This document shows positions 44,220-53,079 of a stretch of 64,000 nucleotides of DNA, piece by piece. The DNA is taken from the NCBI GenBank assembly GCA_002435715.1, contig DISD01000022.1, positions 102,332 to 166,331 on the forward strand, read 5' to 3'. The position numbers and the translations under genes were made by a program. The stretch comes from Rhodospirillaceae bacterium UBA6219. GTDB lineage: Bacteria > Pseudomonadota > Alphaproteobacteria > Rhodospirillales > Magnetospirillaceae. Below the pieces are notes generated by a model, which saw only the letters and a program-made list of their open reading frames with translations, made no database searches and was not told the origin of the DNA. The first letter of the stretch is position 1. Every line of letters begins with the position of its first letter.

Positions 44220-44789
44220 ATGAAGTCATGGTTTCTGGCCGTTTGGGCGGCCTTGGTGATGCTGGCCGCTCCGGCCTTGGCCTATGAGGCCAAGTTGGGC
44301 GATGACGGGCTTTACCATCAGGATTGGTTCAACAATTCGTTCCTGGATTTGAAGGACGACATGGAAGAGGCGACCAAGGCCGGCAAGCGTTTCGCCATCA
44401 TCTGGGAACAAAAAGGCTGTCCTTATTGCCGCGACGTCCACACCGTCAACTTCGCCGACGACAAATTGCGCGAATGGATCAAGGGCCATTTCAACATCCT
44501 GCAGCTGAATTTGTGGGGCGACCGCGAGGTCACCGATTTCGACGGTCAAGTGCTGACGGAAAAGGAAATGGCCCGCAAATATCGTATCAATTTCACCCCG
44601 ACCATTCAGTTTTTCCCCGAGACAGCGGCCCAAACCCAGGGCAAAAAGGCAGAGGCGGTGGAAGTGGCGCGCATGCCCGGCTATTTCCGTAACTTCCATT
44701 TCCTGTCGATGTTCGAATACGTTTGGGAAAAGCGCTATGCCAAGGGTCAGGATTTCCAACGCTACATCCTGGAAAAAGCCAACCAATAG
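44220..44789 (+). CDS. Periplasmic thioredoxin-like protein (SoxW-like)
   Basis: The 189-residue protein has a signal peptide (about 1-21) and a thioredoxin fold with WEQKGCPYCRDVH (C-x-x-C, about residues 63-75). The later cis-Pro is in FTPTIQFF. It resembles SoxW-like thioredoxins. It starts 11 bases after the DsrE-like gene with GGGAGGGGA before the ATG. It may reduce or receive sulfur from the DsrE-like neighbour. Confidence 0.82.
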   Translation: MKSWFLAVWAALVMLAAPALAYEAKLGDDGLYHQDWFNNSFLDLKDDMEEATKAGKRFAIIWEQKGCPYCRDVHTVNFADDKLREWIKGHFNILQLNLWGDREVTDFDGQVLTEKEMARKYRINFTPTIQFFPETAAQTQGKKAEAVEVARMPGYFRNFHFLSMFEYVWEKRYAKGQDFQRYILEKANQ

Positions 44790-45831
44790 GCGGCTCGGTG
44801 CTTTCATCGGGCTGCTGGCGGCGCTGGTTCTGACCTGGCCGGCCGCCGTCATGGCCAATTCCTTGCGGATCATCACCTGGGCGGGCTACCTGTCTCCCCA
44901 GGTGGTCGAGCGCTTTCAGCAGGAAACCGGGATCAGCGTCCAGGTGGACACGGTCACCAATTACACCGACATGGTGGCCCCCATCCTGGCCGGCGAGTCC
45001 ATTTATGACGTGGTGTTTCCCGGCGATTTCCAGGTCCCGGACCTGATCGGCCAAGGACTTCTGGACCGGGTCGGTGTCGATCGTTTGCCCAATTTCTGGA
45101 ATGTCGAGGATGTGTGGCGCGGACGGTCCTTCGACCCGCGCAACGAATTCACCGTCCCCCATGTGTGGGGAACCACCGCCTTCGCCGTCGACACCGAAGT
45201 CTATAAGGGGGACCTGTCCTCCCTGCGGCTGGTGTTCCAGCCGCCGCCATCCTTGGCCAATCGCATGGCCTTGGTGGACAGCGGCTACGACATGATCCAA
45301 CTGACCCAAGTGTGGCTGCATCTGCCGCGCTGTTCCACCCTGTCGCAGGACGTGTCCAAGGTTCGCGAGGTGCTGGTGCCGCTGTTGCGTCGGGTGCCGG
45401 TGGTCAGCTCCGACAAGATTATCGCCGACATGGCGGATGGCAAATATGCCCTGGCGACCATGTGGAATGGTGACGCGCTTCAGGCCCGCAAGAAACGTCC
45501 AAGCCTTCGTTACGCCAATCCGGTGGAAGGGGCGCTGGTGTGGTCGGACGTGTTGGCGGTACCCAAGGGGGCGCCCAACCGGGCCAATGCCCTGGCTTTC
45601 CTGTCCTTCATGATGCGTCCGGAAATCGCCGCCATCGAAAGCAATTACAACGGCTACGCCAACATGATCCGCGGCGCCGAGGCGTTCATGGACCCTGTGC
45701 TGCTGACGGCTCCGGAAATCATCACCCCGCCGTCTTCGGCACTGGATTTCTTCACCGAATGCGGCAACGGCGCCGAAAGCCGTCAGGAAAAGCTGTGGGA
45801 AGACCTGCTGCACGAAACCGGGCATCGGTAA
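44737..45831 (+). CDS. PotD/PotF-like substrate-binding protein, orphan
   Basis: The 364-residue protein has a membrane signal (about 20-40, GAFIGLLAALVLTWPAAVMA) and a polyamine-type binding domain beginning LRIITWAGYLSPQVVERFQQETGI. It has SIYDVVFPGDFQVPDLI, HVWGTTAFAVDTE and a C-terminal NANALAFLSFMMRP-like RANALAFLSFMMRPEIAAI. The start is the ATG at 44737, overlapping the thioredoxin gene by 53 bases; no good start lies closer to the signal. No ABC permease or ATPase is next to it, so its transport role is unclear. Confidence 0.78.
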   Translation: MPRVRISNATSWKKPTNRRLGAFIGLLAALVLTWPAAVMANSLRIITWAGYLSPQVVERFQQETGISVQVDTVTNYTDMVAPILAGESIYDVVFPGDFQVPDLIGQGLLDRVGVDRLPNFWNVEDVWRGRSFDPRNEFTVPHVWGTTAFAVDTEVYKGDLSSLRLVFQPPPSLANRMALVDSGYDMIQLTQVWLHLPRCSTLSQDVSKVREVLVPLLRRVPVVSSDKIIADMADGKYALATMWNGDALQARKKRPSLRYANPVEGALVWSDVLAVPKGAPNRANALAFLSFMMRPEIAAIESNYNGYANMIRGAEAFMDPVLLTAPEIITPPSSALDFFTECGNGAESRQEKLWEDLLHETGHR

Positions 45832-45984
45832 TTGGGACGAAGGATTCCTAGCGGATTTTCAAGACACGAACGCCGCGCGGGCTAACTTTCATAAGCCCCT
45901 CGCCGGGCGCAATCCTTCGGATTGCTTGGCCGCGGCCTCAATGGCCGCTGGACGCTGACTGCGTTCGATTTAACGCAGTCAGCT
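45832..45984. repeat. Intergenic repeat region with two hairpins
   Basis: The gap between two convergent genes holds GCAATCC/GGATTGC (45909-45925) and GCTGACTGCGTT/AACGCAGTCAGC (arms 45954-45965 and 45972-45983, loop of six). The second lies one base beyond the stop of the sensor kinase gene, so it probably acts as its terminator. The GC-rich stretch at 45869-45900 resembles segments at 49814 and 53080. Confidence 0.55.
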
Positions 45985-48201
45985 CTAGATGTCGGCTGCC
46001 GGGTCCGCCGGCAGCCACACATGCACGATGGTGCCCTGACCGGGGTCTGAATCCAGCCACAGCCGTCCGCCATGGGCCTTGACGATCTTGTCGCAGGACG
46101 CCAACCCCATGCCGGCGCCAGGATATTGGGCGCGCGGGTGCAGACGTGAAAACGGCTTGGTCACCTTGTCCAGGTAATCGCTTTCGATACCGATGCCGTT
46201 GTCGATCACGTCGATGCGCCAGCCGGCGCCGTCGCGTTCGGTGTGGACGGTGATCTTCGGGGGCACACCGGGACGGGCGAACTTGATGGCGTTGGCGAAG
46301 ATGTTCTGGAACAGCATGACCAGCAACACCGGATCGCCGTTGACCCGGGGCAGGGCGTCCCAATGGATGCCCAAGGTTTCCGGCGCCCCCATGGTGTGCT
46401 TGCATTCGCTCCACGCCGCTTCGGCCGCCTTGGCGCAATCGACGGGGACGAAGGCGGCCATGGGGCGGCCGGATCGGCTGTAGGCGGACAGGCCCGAGAC
46501 CAACAGGCTGATCTGGCGGGCGCCGTCGGCGATGAAATGCATGCATTCCCGCGCCGCTTCGCCCAATTCGCCGGCCATGTCGCGTTCCAGCTTCTGACAA
46601 TAGATCTGCAGCGAACGCAGCGGTTCCTGCAGGTCGTGCGAGGTGGCGAACAACATGCGTTCGATGTCGGCATTGGCGTCCAACAGCAAGTCGGCGTTGC
46701 GCTTTTGCTGGGTGACGTCCTCTTTCAGGGCGATGTAATGGGTGGTGCGGCCGGCATGGTCGCGGACCGGCGAAATCACCGTGGAATCCCAAAACAGGTC
46801 ACCGTTCTTCTTGCGGTTGATCAGCTCGCCGCGCCAGGTCAGGCCCGAGGTCAGGGTCTTCCACATTTCCCGATAGGTGGCTGGATCGACTTCACCCGAT
46901 TTCAACAGACGCGGCGTTTGGCCCTGCACTTCCAACAGGGCATAGCCGGTCAGGTTCAGGAAAGCCGGGTTGACGTATTCGATGATGGCCTCGGAATCGG
47001 TGATGACCACCGCCACTGGGCTTTGTTCCACTGCCGCCGTCAGCTTGCGCAGCTCGATTTCGTTGTGCTTGTCCTCGGTCAGGTCGGTGAACAGGCACAC
47101 CACCCCACCCGCCGAGGTGTGCCGGCTGCGGAACAGATACCAGCGCAGAGTCTGGCGGTCGCGCAGCAGCAATTCGTGGGCGTGGTCGGAATCGGGGGGA
47201 ATCACCGGTCGGTTCACCGCTTCCATCCGTTCCGCCAGACGGCGCATCAAAAGATTGAACTCGGCGATGGGCGGGGTGTCCGCCAACAACCGGTCATAGC
47301 CTTGGTTGGACAGCACAAGGCGCTGTTTGTCGTCGAACAGGGCAAAGCCTTCCGACAACGAATTCACCGCGTCCACCAATTGGGCGCGGGCCAGTTCGGC
47401 CTCGGCATGGGCCTGGGCCTGACGGTGGACGGCCCAGCCCAGGGCGGCGAACAACACCAAGGTTGACCCCTGCAACACCCGGCTGAGCAGCGTGGTGCGT
47501 TCCTGGCGGACCGCGAAAGCCTTCATGTAATCGGCCCGCGCCAGTTCCATGGTGGCTTGGCTGGGGATGGCGAAATAGGTGTCGATGGCGCCGCGCAAGA
47601 CTTCCAATTGCTCGGAAAGCGTCCGCATGTGCAAGGCGATGGAACGCAACTCGGCCGAGGGATGGTTGGCGAAGCGGTCGATTTCCACCAACAAACCGGC
47701 CGATTGACTGGAATCGCCACGGCTTTCGGTGTCCAGCGCGATCAGCGCCGCCTGGACGCGTCGGCCCAATTGGGCGTCGGCCTGTTCGGCGAACGCGGTG
47801 ACGGCGAAGGGCAGATAGCTGATTTCACGCCGCACGAAGGCGCTGACCGCCTTGATCTGCTCGGCGGCCTGAATCTTGGAATCGATCTGGCGGCGGTATT
47901 GCTCCAGACGGTCCAGGGGGATGTCGGCGTTCAAATTCAGCCGTTCGATGTCATCCAGGCCGCTTTGCAGGTCGCGCGAATAAGCCAGCATGGTGTCGTA
48001 ATGGGGCAGCAGGCCGGCCACCACCTGCAACAGGTCGCGGTCGAAACTGGCTTCGATATGCGATTGGTTGTTGAAGGTGGCCAGCAATTCGGCATGACGC
48101 ACCGAATCCACGTTGTTGCGGGCGGCGAAGAACACCATGACGGCGCCGACCGCGGCGGCGGCGGCCAGAACCAGGGTGGCGGGACGCAGCAGGGTTTTCA
48201 T
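45985..48201 (-). CDS. Membrane sensor histidine kinase with PAS domains
   Basis: The 738-residue protein has a transmembrane segment at about 9-27, a long periplasmic helical domain (about 28-230), and a second membrane segment (TLVLFAALGWAV, about 245-256). Two PAS domains follow (about 285-375 and 385-500; the second has FWDSTVISPVRDHAGRT). The kinase domain has FATSHDLQEPLR with the phospho-His, then NIFANAIKF and DNGIGI with GAGMGLASCDKIV. It lacks a receiver domain. It is translationally coupled to the upstream cytochrome c peroxidase gene by an ATGA overlap, suggesting a sensor tied to haem or peroxide status. Confidence 0.88.
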   Translation of the reverse strand: MKTLLRPATLVLAAAAAVGAVMVFFAARNNVDSVRHAELLATFNNQSHIEASFDRDLLQVVAGLLPHYDTMLAYSRDLQSGLDDIERLNLNADIPLDRLEQYRRQIDSKIQAAEQIKAVSAFVRREISYLPFAVTAFAEQADAQLGRRVQAALIALDTESRGDSSQSAGLLVEIDRFANHPSAELRSIALHMRTLSEQLEVLRGAIDTYFAIPSQATMELARADYMKAFAVRQERTTLLSRVLQGSTLVLFAALGWAVHRQAQAHAEAELARAQLVDAVNSLSEGFALFDDKQRLVLSNQGYDRLLADTPPIAEFNLLMRRLAERMEAVNRPVIPPDSDHAHELLLRDRQTLRWYLFRSRHTSAGGVVCLFTDLTEDKHNEIELRKLTAAVEQSPVAVVITDSEAIIEYVNPAFLNLTGYALLEVQGQTPRLLKSGEVDPATYREMWKTLTSGLTWRGELINRKKNGDLFWDSTVISPVRDHAGRTTHYIALKEDVTQQKRNADLLLDANADIERMLFATSHDLQEPLRSLQIYCQKLERDMAGELGEAARECMHFIADGARQISLLVSGLSAYSRSGRPMAAFVPVDCAKAAEAAWSECKHTMGAPETLGIHWDALPRVNGDPVLLVMLFQNIFANAIKFARPGVPPKITVHTERDGAGWRIDVIDNGIGIESDYLDKVTKPFSRLHPRAQYPGAGMGLASCDKIVKAHGGRLWLDSDPGQGTIVHVWLPADPAADI

Positions 48202-49181
48202 GGTGTCGCCGGCAGGGTTTCGGGCGTCAGGCTGGCCAGGAAGCGGGCGATCAGGGCGATGTCGGCATCGGGGATGTCGCGGCCCAATTGATAGCGCCCC
48301 ATGACGCGGATGGCGTCGGCCAGACTGGTGACCGATCCGTCATGGAAATAAGGCGGGGTCAGCACCACCAGACGCAGGCTGGGGACCTTGAAGACGTGTT
48401 TGTCGGCGGGGCGGCCGGTGACGTTGAAGCGGCCCAGATCGGCCTGGGTGACCGGGCCGCCGCGATCCTTGAACCAATTGCCGAAGAAACCCAGTTTCTG
48501 GAACAAATTACCCCCCACGTTGGTGCCTTGGTGGCACGACGCGCAGCCATAGGATTTGAACAGGGCGTAGCCTTTCTTTTCCTCGGCATCCAAGGCGCCG
48601 TCCTGGCCGCCCAGCCAGCGGTCGAAGCGCGACTGCACCGTTACCAGCGAACGTTCGAAATTGGCCATGGCCCGGCGCACCAGTTGGGGGCTGGGGGGGG
48701 CGCCGTAGACCTGCTGGAAGCGTCCTTCATAGGAACTGGCCCGCAACCGTCCGATGATGTCCGGCCAGTTGGCATCCATTTCCACCGGGTTCTGCAACGG
48801 GCCGTCCACCTGCTGTTCCAAGGTGGTGGCGCGGCCGTCCCAGAATTGGGCGATGTTGAAGATGGTGTTGAACACCGTCGGTGCGTTGACACTGCCCTTG
48901 GCGCCGCCGATTCCGATGGAAACCTTGAGGTTGTCGCTGCCGCCCTGGCTCAGGGGATGGCATGACGCGCAGGAAACCGAGCCGTCCCGCGACAGCATGG
49001 GGTCGTGGAACAATTCCCTTCCCAGGGCGACTTCCGTCGCCGCCAGATCGGGCGGGGCCTTCAAGGGACGCAAGGGTTCTTGTTGGGCGCTGGTTGAATG
49101 CAACGACAGCGCCACGGTCAAGATCAACACCGCCGTCGCGATCCCAAGACGGCGATATGGTGTGTGGTGATGCGATCCCAT
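48198..49181 (-). CDS. Di-haem cytochrome c peroxidase (MauG/CcpA family)
   Basis: The 327-residue protein has a membrane signal (about 12-33, LGIATAVLILTVALSLHSTSAQ). Two c-type haem sites are present: SCASCHPLSQGG (about residue 78) and GCASCHQGTNVGGN (about residue 218). The second haem region has FKVPSLRLVVLTPPYFHDGS, typical of the family. It should reduce H2O2 in the periplasm or oxidise a protein, as MauG does. Its stop overlaps the start of the sensor kinase, so both are made together. Confidence 0.9.
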   Translation of the reverse strand: MGSHHHTPYRRLGIATAVLILTVALSLHSTSAQQEPLRPLKAPPDLAATEVALGRELFHDPMLSRDGSVSCASCHPLSQGGSDNLKVSIGIGGAKGSVNAPTVFNTIFNIAQFWDGRATTLEQQVDGPLQNPVEMDANWPDIIGRLRASSYEGRFQQVYGAPPSPQLVRRAMANFERSLVTVQSRFDRWLGGQDGALDAEEKKGYALFKSYGCASCHQGTNVGGNLFQKLGFFGNWFKDRGGPVTQADLGRFNVTGRPADKHVFKVPSLRLVVLTPPYFHDGSVTSLADAIRVMGRYQLGRDIPDADIALIARFLASLTPETLPATP

Positions 49182-49300
49182 GGGGCTCCCCGTACCTTTG
49201 GGATAGGTCAGCGTCTTATGATGCGCGCCTTGTCACCCGCTGTGCACAATTATTTCAACATGACTCCGTCGCGTTTGTTGCGCGCGTCGGGGCGGCGTGC

Positions 49301-49780
49301 ATGAATAGGATCATGCCGATTTTTCTTCCCGCTGAATTGCCGCCGGCACTGCCGCGCCACGCCCGTCTGATGGGGTTGGACTTGGGGACCAAGACCATCG
49401 GTCTGGCGCTGTCCGACGTGCGGCTGTCCATCGCCACGCCCTTCGACACCATCCGCCGGACCAAGTTCACCAAGGATGCCGAGGCGCTGTTCGCCTTTGT
49501 CGACAAGCACGAGGTCGGCGGGCTGGTGGTCGGTCTGCCGGTGGAAATGGACGGCACCCAAGGGGCGCGCTGTCAGTCGACGCGGGCCTTCGTGCGCAAT
49601 CTGTTGGGCTTGCGTGACCTGCCGGTGGCGTTGTGGGACGAACGTTTGTCCACCGCCGCCGTCACCCGCACCCTGCTGGAAGCCGATTCCAGCCGTGCCA
49701 AACGCGCCCAGGTGGTGGACAAGATGGCCGCCGCCTACATCCTGCAAGGCTGCCTGGACTTCCTGGCGGCTCAGACCTAG
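49301..49780 (+). CDS. ruvX: Holliday junction resolvase-like RuvX (YqgF)
   Basis: The 159-residue protein matches YqgF/RuvX. It has LMGLDLGTKTIGLALSD (catalytic Asp), VVGLPVEMDGTQG, LWDERLSTAAVTR and KRAQVVDKMAAAYILQ. The family is a resolvase-like nuclease involved in 16S rRNA maturation. The ATG at 49301 gives a normal length; an ATG at 49313 is an alternative. An 18-base inverted repeat follows the stop immediately. Confidence 0.93.
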   Translation: MNRIMPIFLPAELPPALPRHARLMGLDLGTKTIGLALSDVRLSIATPFDTIRRTKFTKDAEALFAFVDKHEVGGLVVGLPVEMDGTQGARCQSTRAFVRNLLGLRDLPVALWDERLSTAAVTRTLLEADSSRAKRAQVVDKMAAAYILQGCLDFLAAQT

Positions 49781-49817
49781 AGCCTTTTCGATCTGACCGG
49801 GTCAGATCGAAAAGGCT
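49781..49817. terminator. Long perfect inverted repeat after ruvX
   Basis: Arms of 18 bases (49781-49798 and 49800-49817) with one base between them, beginning one base after the ruvX stop. There is no T-tract on the plus strand; AAAAGGCT in the second arm reads as CTTTT on the minus strand. It is followed by a GC-rich stretch that resembles other intergenic repeats here. Confidence 0.6.
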
Positions 49818-49869
49818 AAGCCCGCGCGGCGCTTGAGCGGGCCCGGCACGGGCCATACGAACACACACA

Positions 49870-50316
49870 CTAGGCCGACTGACCCCATTCCCGCCACAGC
49901 ATGGCGCTGGTGGTTTCCACCGCTGCGGCCACCAAGGGCGACAGCCCGGTGGAAAACGGCACCTGCCGTTGGGCGACCGCGCCCAAAATCTCGGTCAGCG
50001 GGGGTTTGTCCATCATCCGGCGCATACTGGCCATGATGGCGGCGGCGCCAGCCCCCAACGGTCCTTGCGGGTCGGCTGGCACGTGCTCGTCGCTGAGGCG
50101 CAGAACCTGTCCCGGACGGCCCAGGGCCGGGTCCAGGCTGGTGACAAAAACGGCGTGGCGGCATTGGCGCAACAGGTCAAGCGTACCGCCCTCGCCAGCA
50201 TCCAACAGCCGCACGTCGGACGGCCAACGGCGCGCCGTCAGGCGGCGGTGCACGGCGGGGCCGAACCCGTCATCGGCATGCAAGACATTACCCAGGCAAA
50301 TCAGCCCGATCACCAT
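49870..50316 (-). CDS. Hydrogenase-maturation-type protease (M52), orphan
   Basis: The 148-residue protein starts MVIGLICLGNVLHADDGFG, matching the G-x-G-N-x-L-x-x-D-D-G-x-G motif of the HyaD/HycI/HoxM proteases that cut the C-terminus of the [NiFe] hydrogenase large subunit. LLDAGEGGTLDLL and FVTSLDPALGRPGQ match the second and third motifs. No hydrogenase genes are visible in the window. The ATG at 50316 is chosen because the motif begins there; the open frame upstream adds about 43 unrelated residues. Confidence 0.75.
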   Translation of the reverse strand: MVIGLICLGNVLHADDGFGPAVHRRLTARRWPSDVRLLDAGEGGTLDLLRQCRHAVFVTSLDPALGRPGQVLRLSDEHVPADPQGPLGAGAAAIMASMRRMMDKPPLTEILGAVAQRQVPFSTGLSPLVAAAVETTSAMLWREWGQSA

Positions 50317-50522
50317 GATGTGCGTGTCGTTCCTGTGTGACGTTATCGCGTCCAACATAGCACAAGCTTTTGTTTCGGCTGGAGTGAAAGCGTCAGCCCC
50401 CTGCGGTTGAAAGCGTGTGCGTATTTTCTTGATTCCCCCCGACATGCAGGGTTAGCTTGTTGCCGGAAAGACCGTCCACCACATCCGGGGTGAGGCGGCT
50501 TTTTTTTTAGGGGAGGGGACGG

Positions 50523-50936
50523 ATGCTTGCCTGGGAGCATGGCTACAAGATCGGCCAATGGGAAATGGATGCCGAGCATCTGATCCTGTTTTCGCTGCTC
50601 AATCAGCTGGACATCAACATCAATGCCGATTTGGCGGACGAATGCGTCCACGACGTGCTGACCGCCTTGGATGCCTATATCGACTATCACTTCGCCCATG
50701 AAGAGGCGCTGATGAAGTCCTGGGGCTATCCGGGCTTGGATGAACACGCGGCCAAGCATCACCTGTTCATGGTCGAAGTGTCGCGCCTGCGTGAGGCGGT
50801 GAAAAACGACGACGTGCTGCGCGGGGCGTTGAAAGTGCGCGGTTTCGTCTTGGAATGGCTGTTGAACCACATCATGGAGACCGATGTGGATTACGCCCAG
50901 TTCATCGCCCAGAAGGCCAAGAAGACCCGCGCCTGA
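50523..50936 (+). CDS. Bacteriohaemerythrin
   Basis: The 137-residue protein is a single haemerythrin domain with the di-iron ligands: W-E-M-D-A-E-H near residue 19, HFAHEE near 59, H-A-A-K-H-H near 80 and H-I-M-E-T-D near 116. It binds O2 or NO, or senses redox. A GGGGAGGGGA ribosome binding site precedes the ATG. It is 37 bases upstream of a degenerate EAL protein, with which it probably shares a transcript. Confidence 0.92.
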   Translation: MLAWEHGYKIGQWEMDAEHLILFSLLNQLDININADLADECVHDVLTALDAYIDYHFAHEEALMKSWGYPGLDEHAAKHHLFMVEVSRLREAVKNDDVLRGALKVRGFVLEWLLNHIMETDVDYAQFIAQKAKKTRA

Positions 50937-50973
50937 CCCCGTATCCTGTTTCAGCCGAGGAGGGCGCCACACC

Positions 50974-52149
50974 ATGCGCGTCACCGAGCACGAACGTGCT
51001 TTCCTGCATGAATTGCATGCCATCAAGAAGGACCCGTTGGGCAAGCGGGTGATCCATTTCTGCGTCTCCAGCATCGCCGCGCCGGCCGATTTGTCGCGGC
51101 GGGTGGAAAGCGCCAAGCATTTCATCACCAAAAGCTTTTCGCGTTCGCCCTATTGCAAGGTGTTTCCGGCCCATAACGGCGATTTGTTCGTCGCCTATTC
51201 CCATGTCACCGTTTCCGAGGTGGTGGGGGTTTGCGCCAAGGTGGAAAAACTGTTCCTGGACGGCGAGCCGGTGAAGGGACGCAACGCCTATGGCGAATAT
51301 TCGTTCTACAAGCTGGCCGACGCCACCAAGGAACTGGACGTGGTGTTCCACGCCTTCAAGGCGATCATCGCCGACGGTTCACCCCAGGAAGCGCAGGTTC
51401 TGAAAAAGCCGATGAGCGTGGAAAACCTGAACTTCTTGTCGGAAAAGCTGCGCAGTATCGATTTGCGTCACTGCATCTTCAATCAGCCGGTCTATTTCGT
51501 CGGCGAAAAGGTGCCGTCCATCGAGTTCTTGGAATTCTTCGTTTCGGCCAAGCAGATCGAGGAAAACTTCCTGCCCGACATCAGCCTGACCGGGGCACCC
51601 TGGCTGTTCCAGGCGTTGAAAGAAGATTTGGACCGGGCCACCTTGCGGGTCATGGCCAAGGAAATTCCCGAATACCGGCACAAGGCTTTCAGCGTCAATC
51701 TGACGCTGCACACCGCCGCTTCCAAGGAATTCACCCAATTCTACGAAGCCCTGCCCGGGCATCTGTCGGGGCGCATCGTCATCGAGGTTCACAAGACCGA
51801 CGTGCTGCATCACATGAACCTGTATCGGCAGGTCCGGCGCCAGTCCAAGAACATGGGGCTGAAATTGTGTATCGACGGCATCGAATGGCGTGATTTCCAG
51901 ATGCTGCATCTGGGACGCATGCGGCCCGATTTCGTCAAGATCAATTGGTGCGACACGTTGCTGTCGCCGGACGAAGCGGATCTGGCCTGTCTGGTGAACG
52001 GGCTGAAAGGATTGGATGGCGAGACCAGGGCGGTAATGTGTCGTTGCGACAATCCCAAGGCGTTTGTCGTCGCCAAGGGCTTGGGGATCAAATACGTCCA
52101 AGGCCGGCTTGCCGATCAGTTCTTTAAAAGTGGCATGCAATTACAATAA
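50974..52149 (+). CDS. Degenerate EAL-domain protein
   Basis: The 391-residue protein has a C-terminal half (about 165-380) with EAL-like order: FNQPVYFVGEK, IEFLEFFVS, FSVNLTLHT, RIVIEVHKTD, LCIDGIEW and DFVKINW. The EAL motif reads EFF, and the D-D of the second motif is D-G, so it should not hydrolyse c-di-GMP. The N-terminal 150 residues are alpha/beta, without a recognised domain. The ATG at 50974 follows GAGGAGGG. With the haemerythrin upstream, it may act as an O2- or redox-linked c-di-GMP effector or protein adaptor. Confidence 0.7.
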   Translation: MRVTEHERAFLHELHAIKKDPLGKRVIHFCVSSIAAPADLSRRVESAKHFITKSFSRSPYCKVFPAHNGDLFVAYSHVTVSEVVGVCAKVEKLFLDGEPVKGRNAYGEYSFYKLADATKELDVVFHAFKAIIADGSPQEAQVLKKPMSVENLNFLSEKLRSIDLRHCIFNQPVYFVGEKVPSIEFLEFFVSAKQIEENFLPDISLTGAPWLFQALKEDLDRATLRVMAKEIPEYRHKAFSVNLTLHTAASKEFTQFYEALPGHLSGRIVIEVHKTDVLHHMNLYRQVRRQSKNMGLKLCIDGIEWRDFQMLHLGRMRPDFVKINWCDTLLSPDEADLACLVNGLKGLDGETRAVMCRCDNPKAFVVAKGLGIKYVQGRLADQFFKSGMQLQ

Positions 52150-52230
52150 GCTACGAAGGCCGACCATCGGCTGACGGTTGCCCCCGACCGCGCCACCGCG
52201 TAATGTGCGGACGGGGGAGACAGGATTTTG

Positions 52231-53079
52231 ATGCGCAACGCTTGGACTTTCATCGCAGGATTGCTGTTCGCTGGCTTCGTCATGCTGTGGTCGGCGCCAG
52301 TGGCTGTTCTGTTGGTGGTCCTGGCCGCCAGTGGCGGCCACGTCAACCTGTTCCACGCCTTTTCCGGTGAATCGGTGTTCGGCGCCCGGGATGTGGACGG
52401 GCGGCTGGAAGCCCGCATGGTCAATGTCAGCTTCCGCCCGATGATGTTGGTGATGCCCGGCGACCCCCGGCCGCGGCGTCTGTTGCTGCGCTTGGAAGTG
52501 GTCGATTCCGACGTCTTCGACGGTTCGAACCAGGGGTTGGGCCGGGTGCGGCTCGACGCTTGGTCGTTGGACCAGTCGGTGGATCTGATGCAGCCGCCGC
52601 TTTACACCTTGGTGGTGCCGGGGCGTCAGGCGGTGCTGGACGACGGCGGTATGATGGTGGTGGAGAACGGCAACCGCCACAGCGCCTATTCGCTGTCCTC
52701 GGGACAATGGTTGTTCGATTACGACGGCTCCTTCGCCAGTTTCGCCATCGAAGGCGAACGGCGACGTTATCTGGCGGCGGCCGCCGCCGACGACGAAATG
52801 CCCCCCGGTTCGGTGGCGGTGGTCAGCTATGCCGGACCGCAGGGCCTGATCACCCGATTGTTGGTGACGTCCACCGACGCCACCCGCGCCCGACTTCTGC
52901 GCACCTCGGTGTCGTTGGTGCGTCCCATGGTGCGTCAAGACCCGGCGGGGGGACGTTGGGTCGACCTGGCCATGCCGGCGGGAACCATCCGGGTTCCCAT
53001 GCTGGGCGACACCTTGGACATCACCCGCGCCGAAGTGCCCATGGGCTTGGCCTTGTCCGAATTCAAAAGCTGGAAATAA
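52231..53079 (+). CDS. Uncharacterised membrane-anchored protein
   Basis: The 282-residue protein has one or two N-terminal membrane segments (about 6-38; AGLLFAGFVMLWSAPVAVLLVVLAAS). The rest is a beta-rich extracytoplasmic domain (LLLRLEVVDSD, YDGSFASFAIEGERRRYLAAA). I do not recognise it. The ATG at 52231 follows GGGGGAGA. It stands 81 bases after the degenerate EAL gene in the same direction. Confidence 0.5.
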   Translation: MRNAWTFIAGLLFAGFVMLWSAPVAVLLVVLAASGGHVNLFHAFSGESVFGARDVDGRLEARMVNVSFRPMMLVMPGDPRPRRLLLRLEVVDSDVFDGSNQGLGRVRLDAWSLDQSVDLMQPPLYTLVVPGRQAVLDDGGMMVVENGNRHSAYSLSSGQWLFDYDGSFASFAIEGERRRYLAAAAADDEMPPGSVAVVSYAGPQGLITRLLVTSTDATRARLLRTSVSLVRPMVRQDPAGGRWVDLAMPAGTIRVPMLGDTLDITRAEVPMGLALSEFKSWK

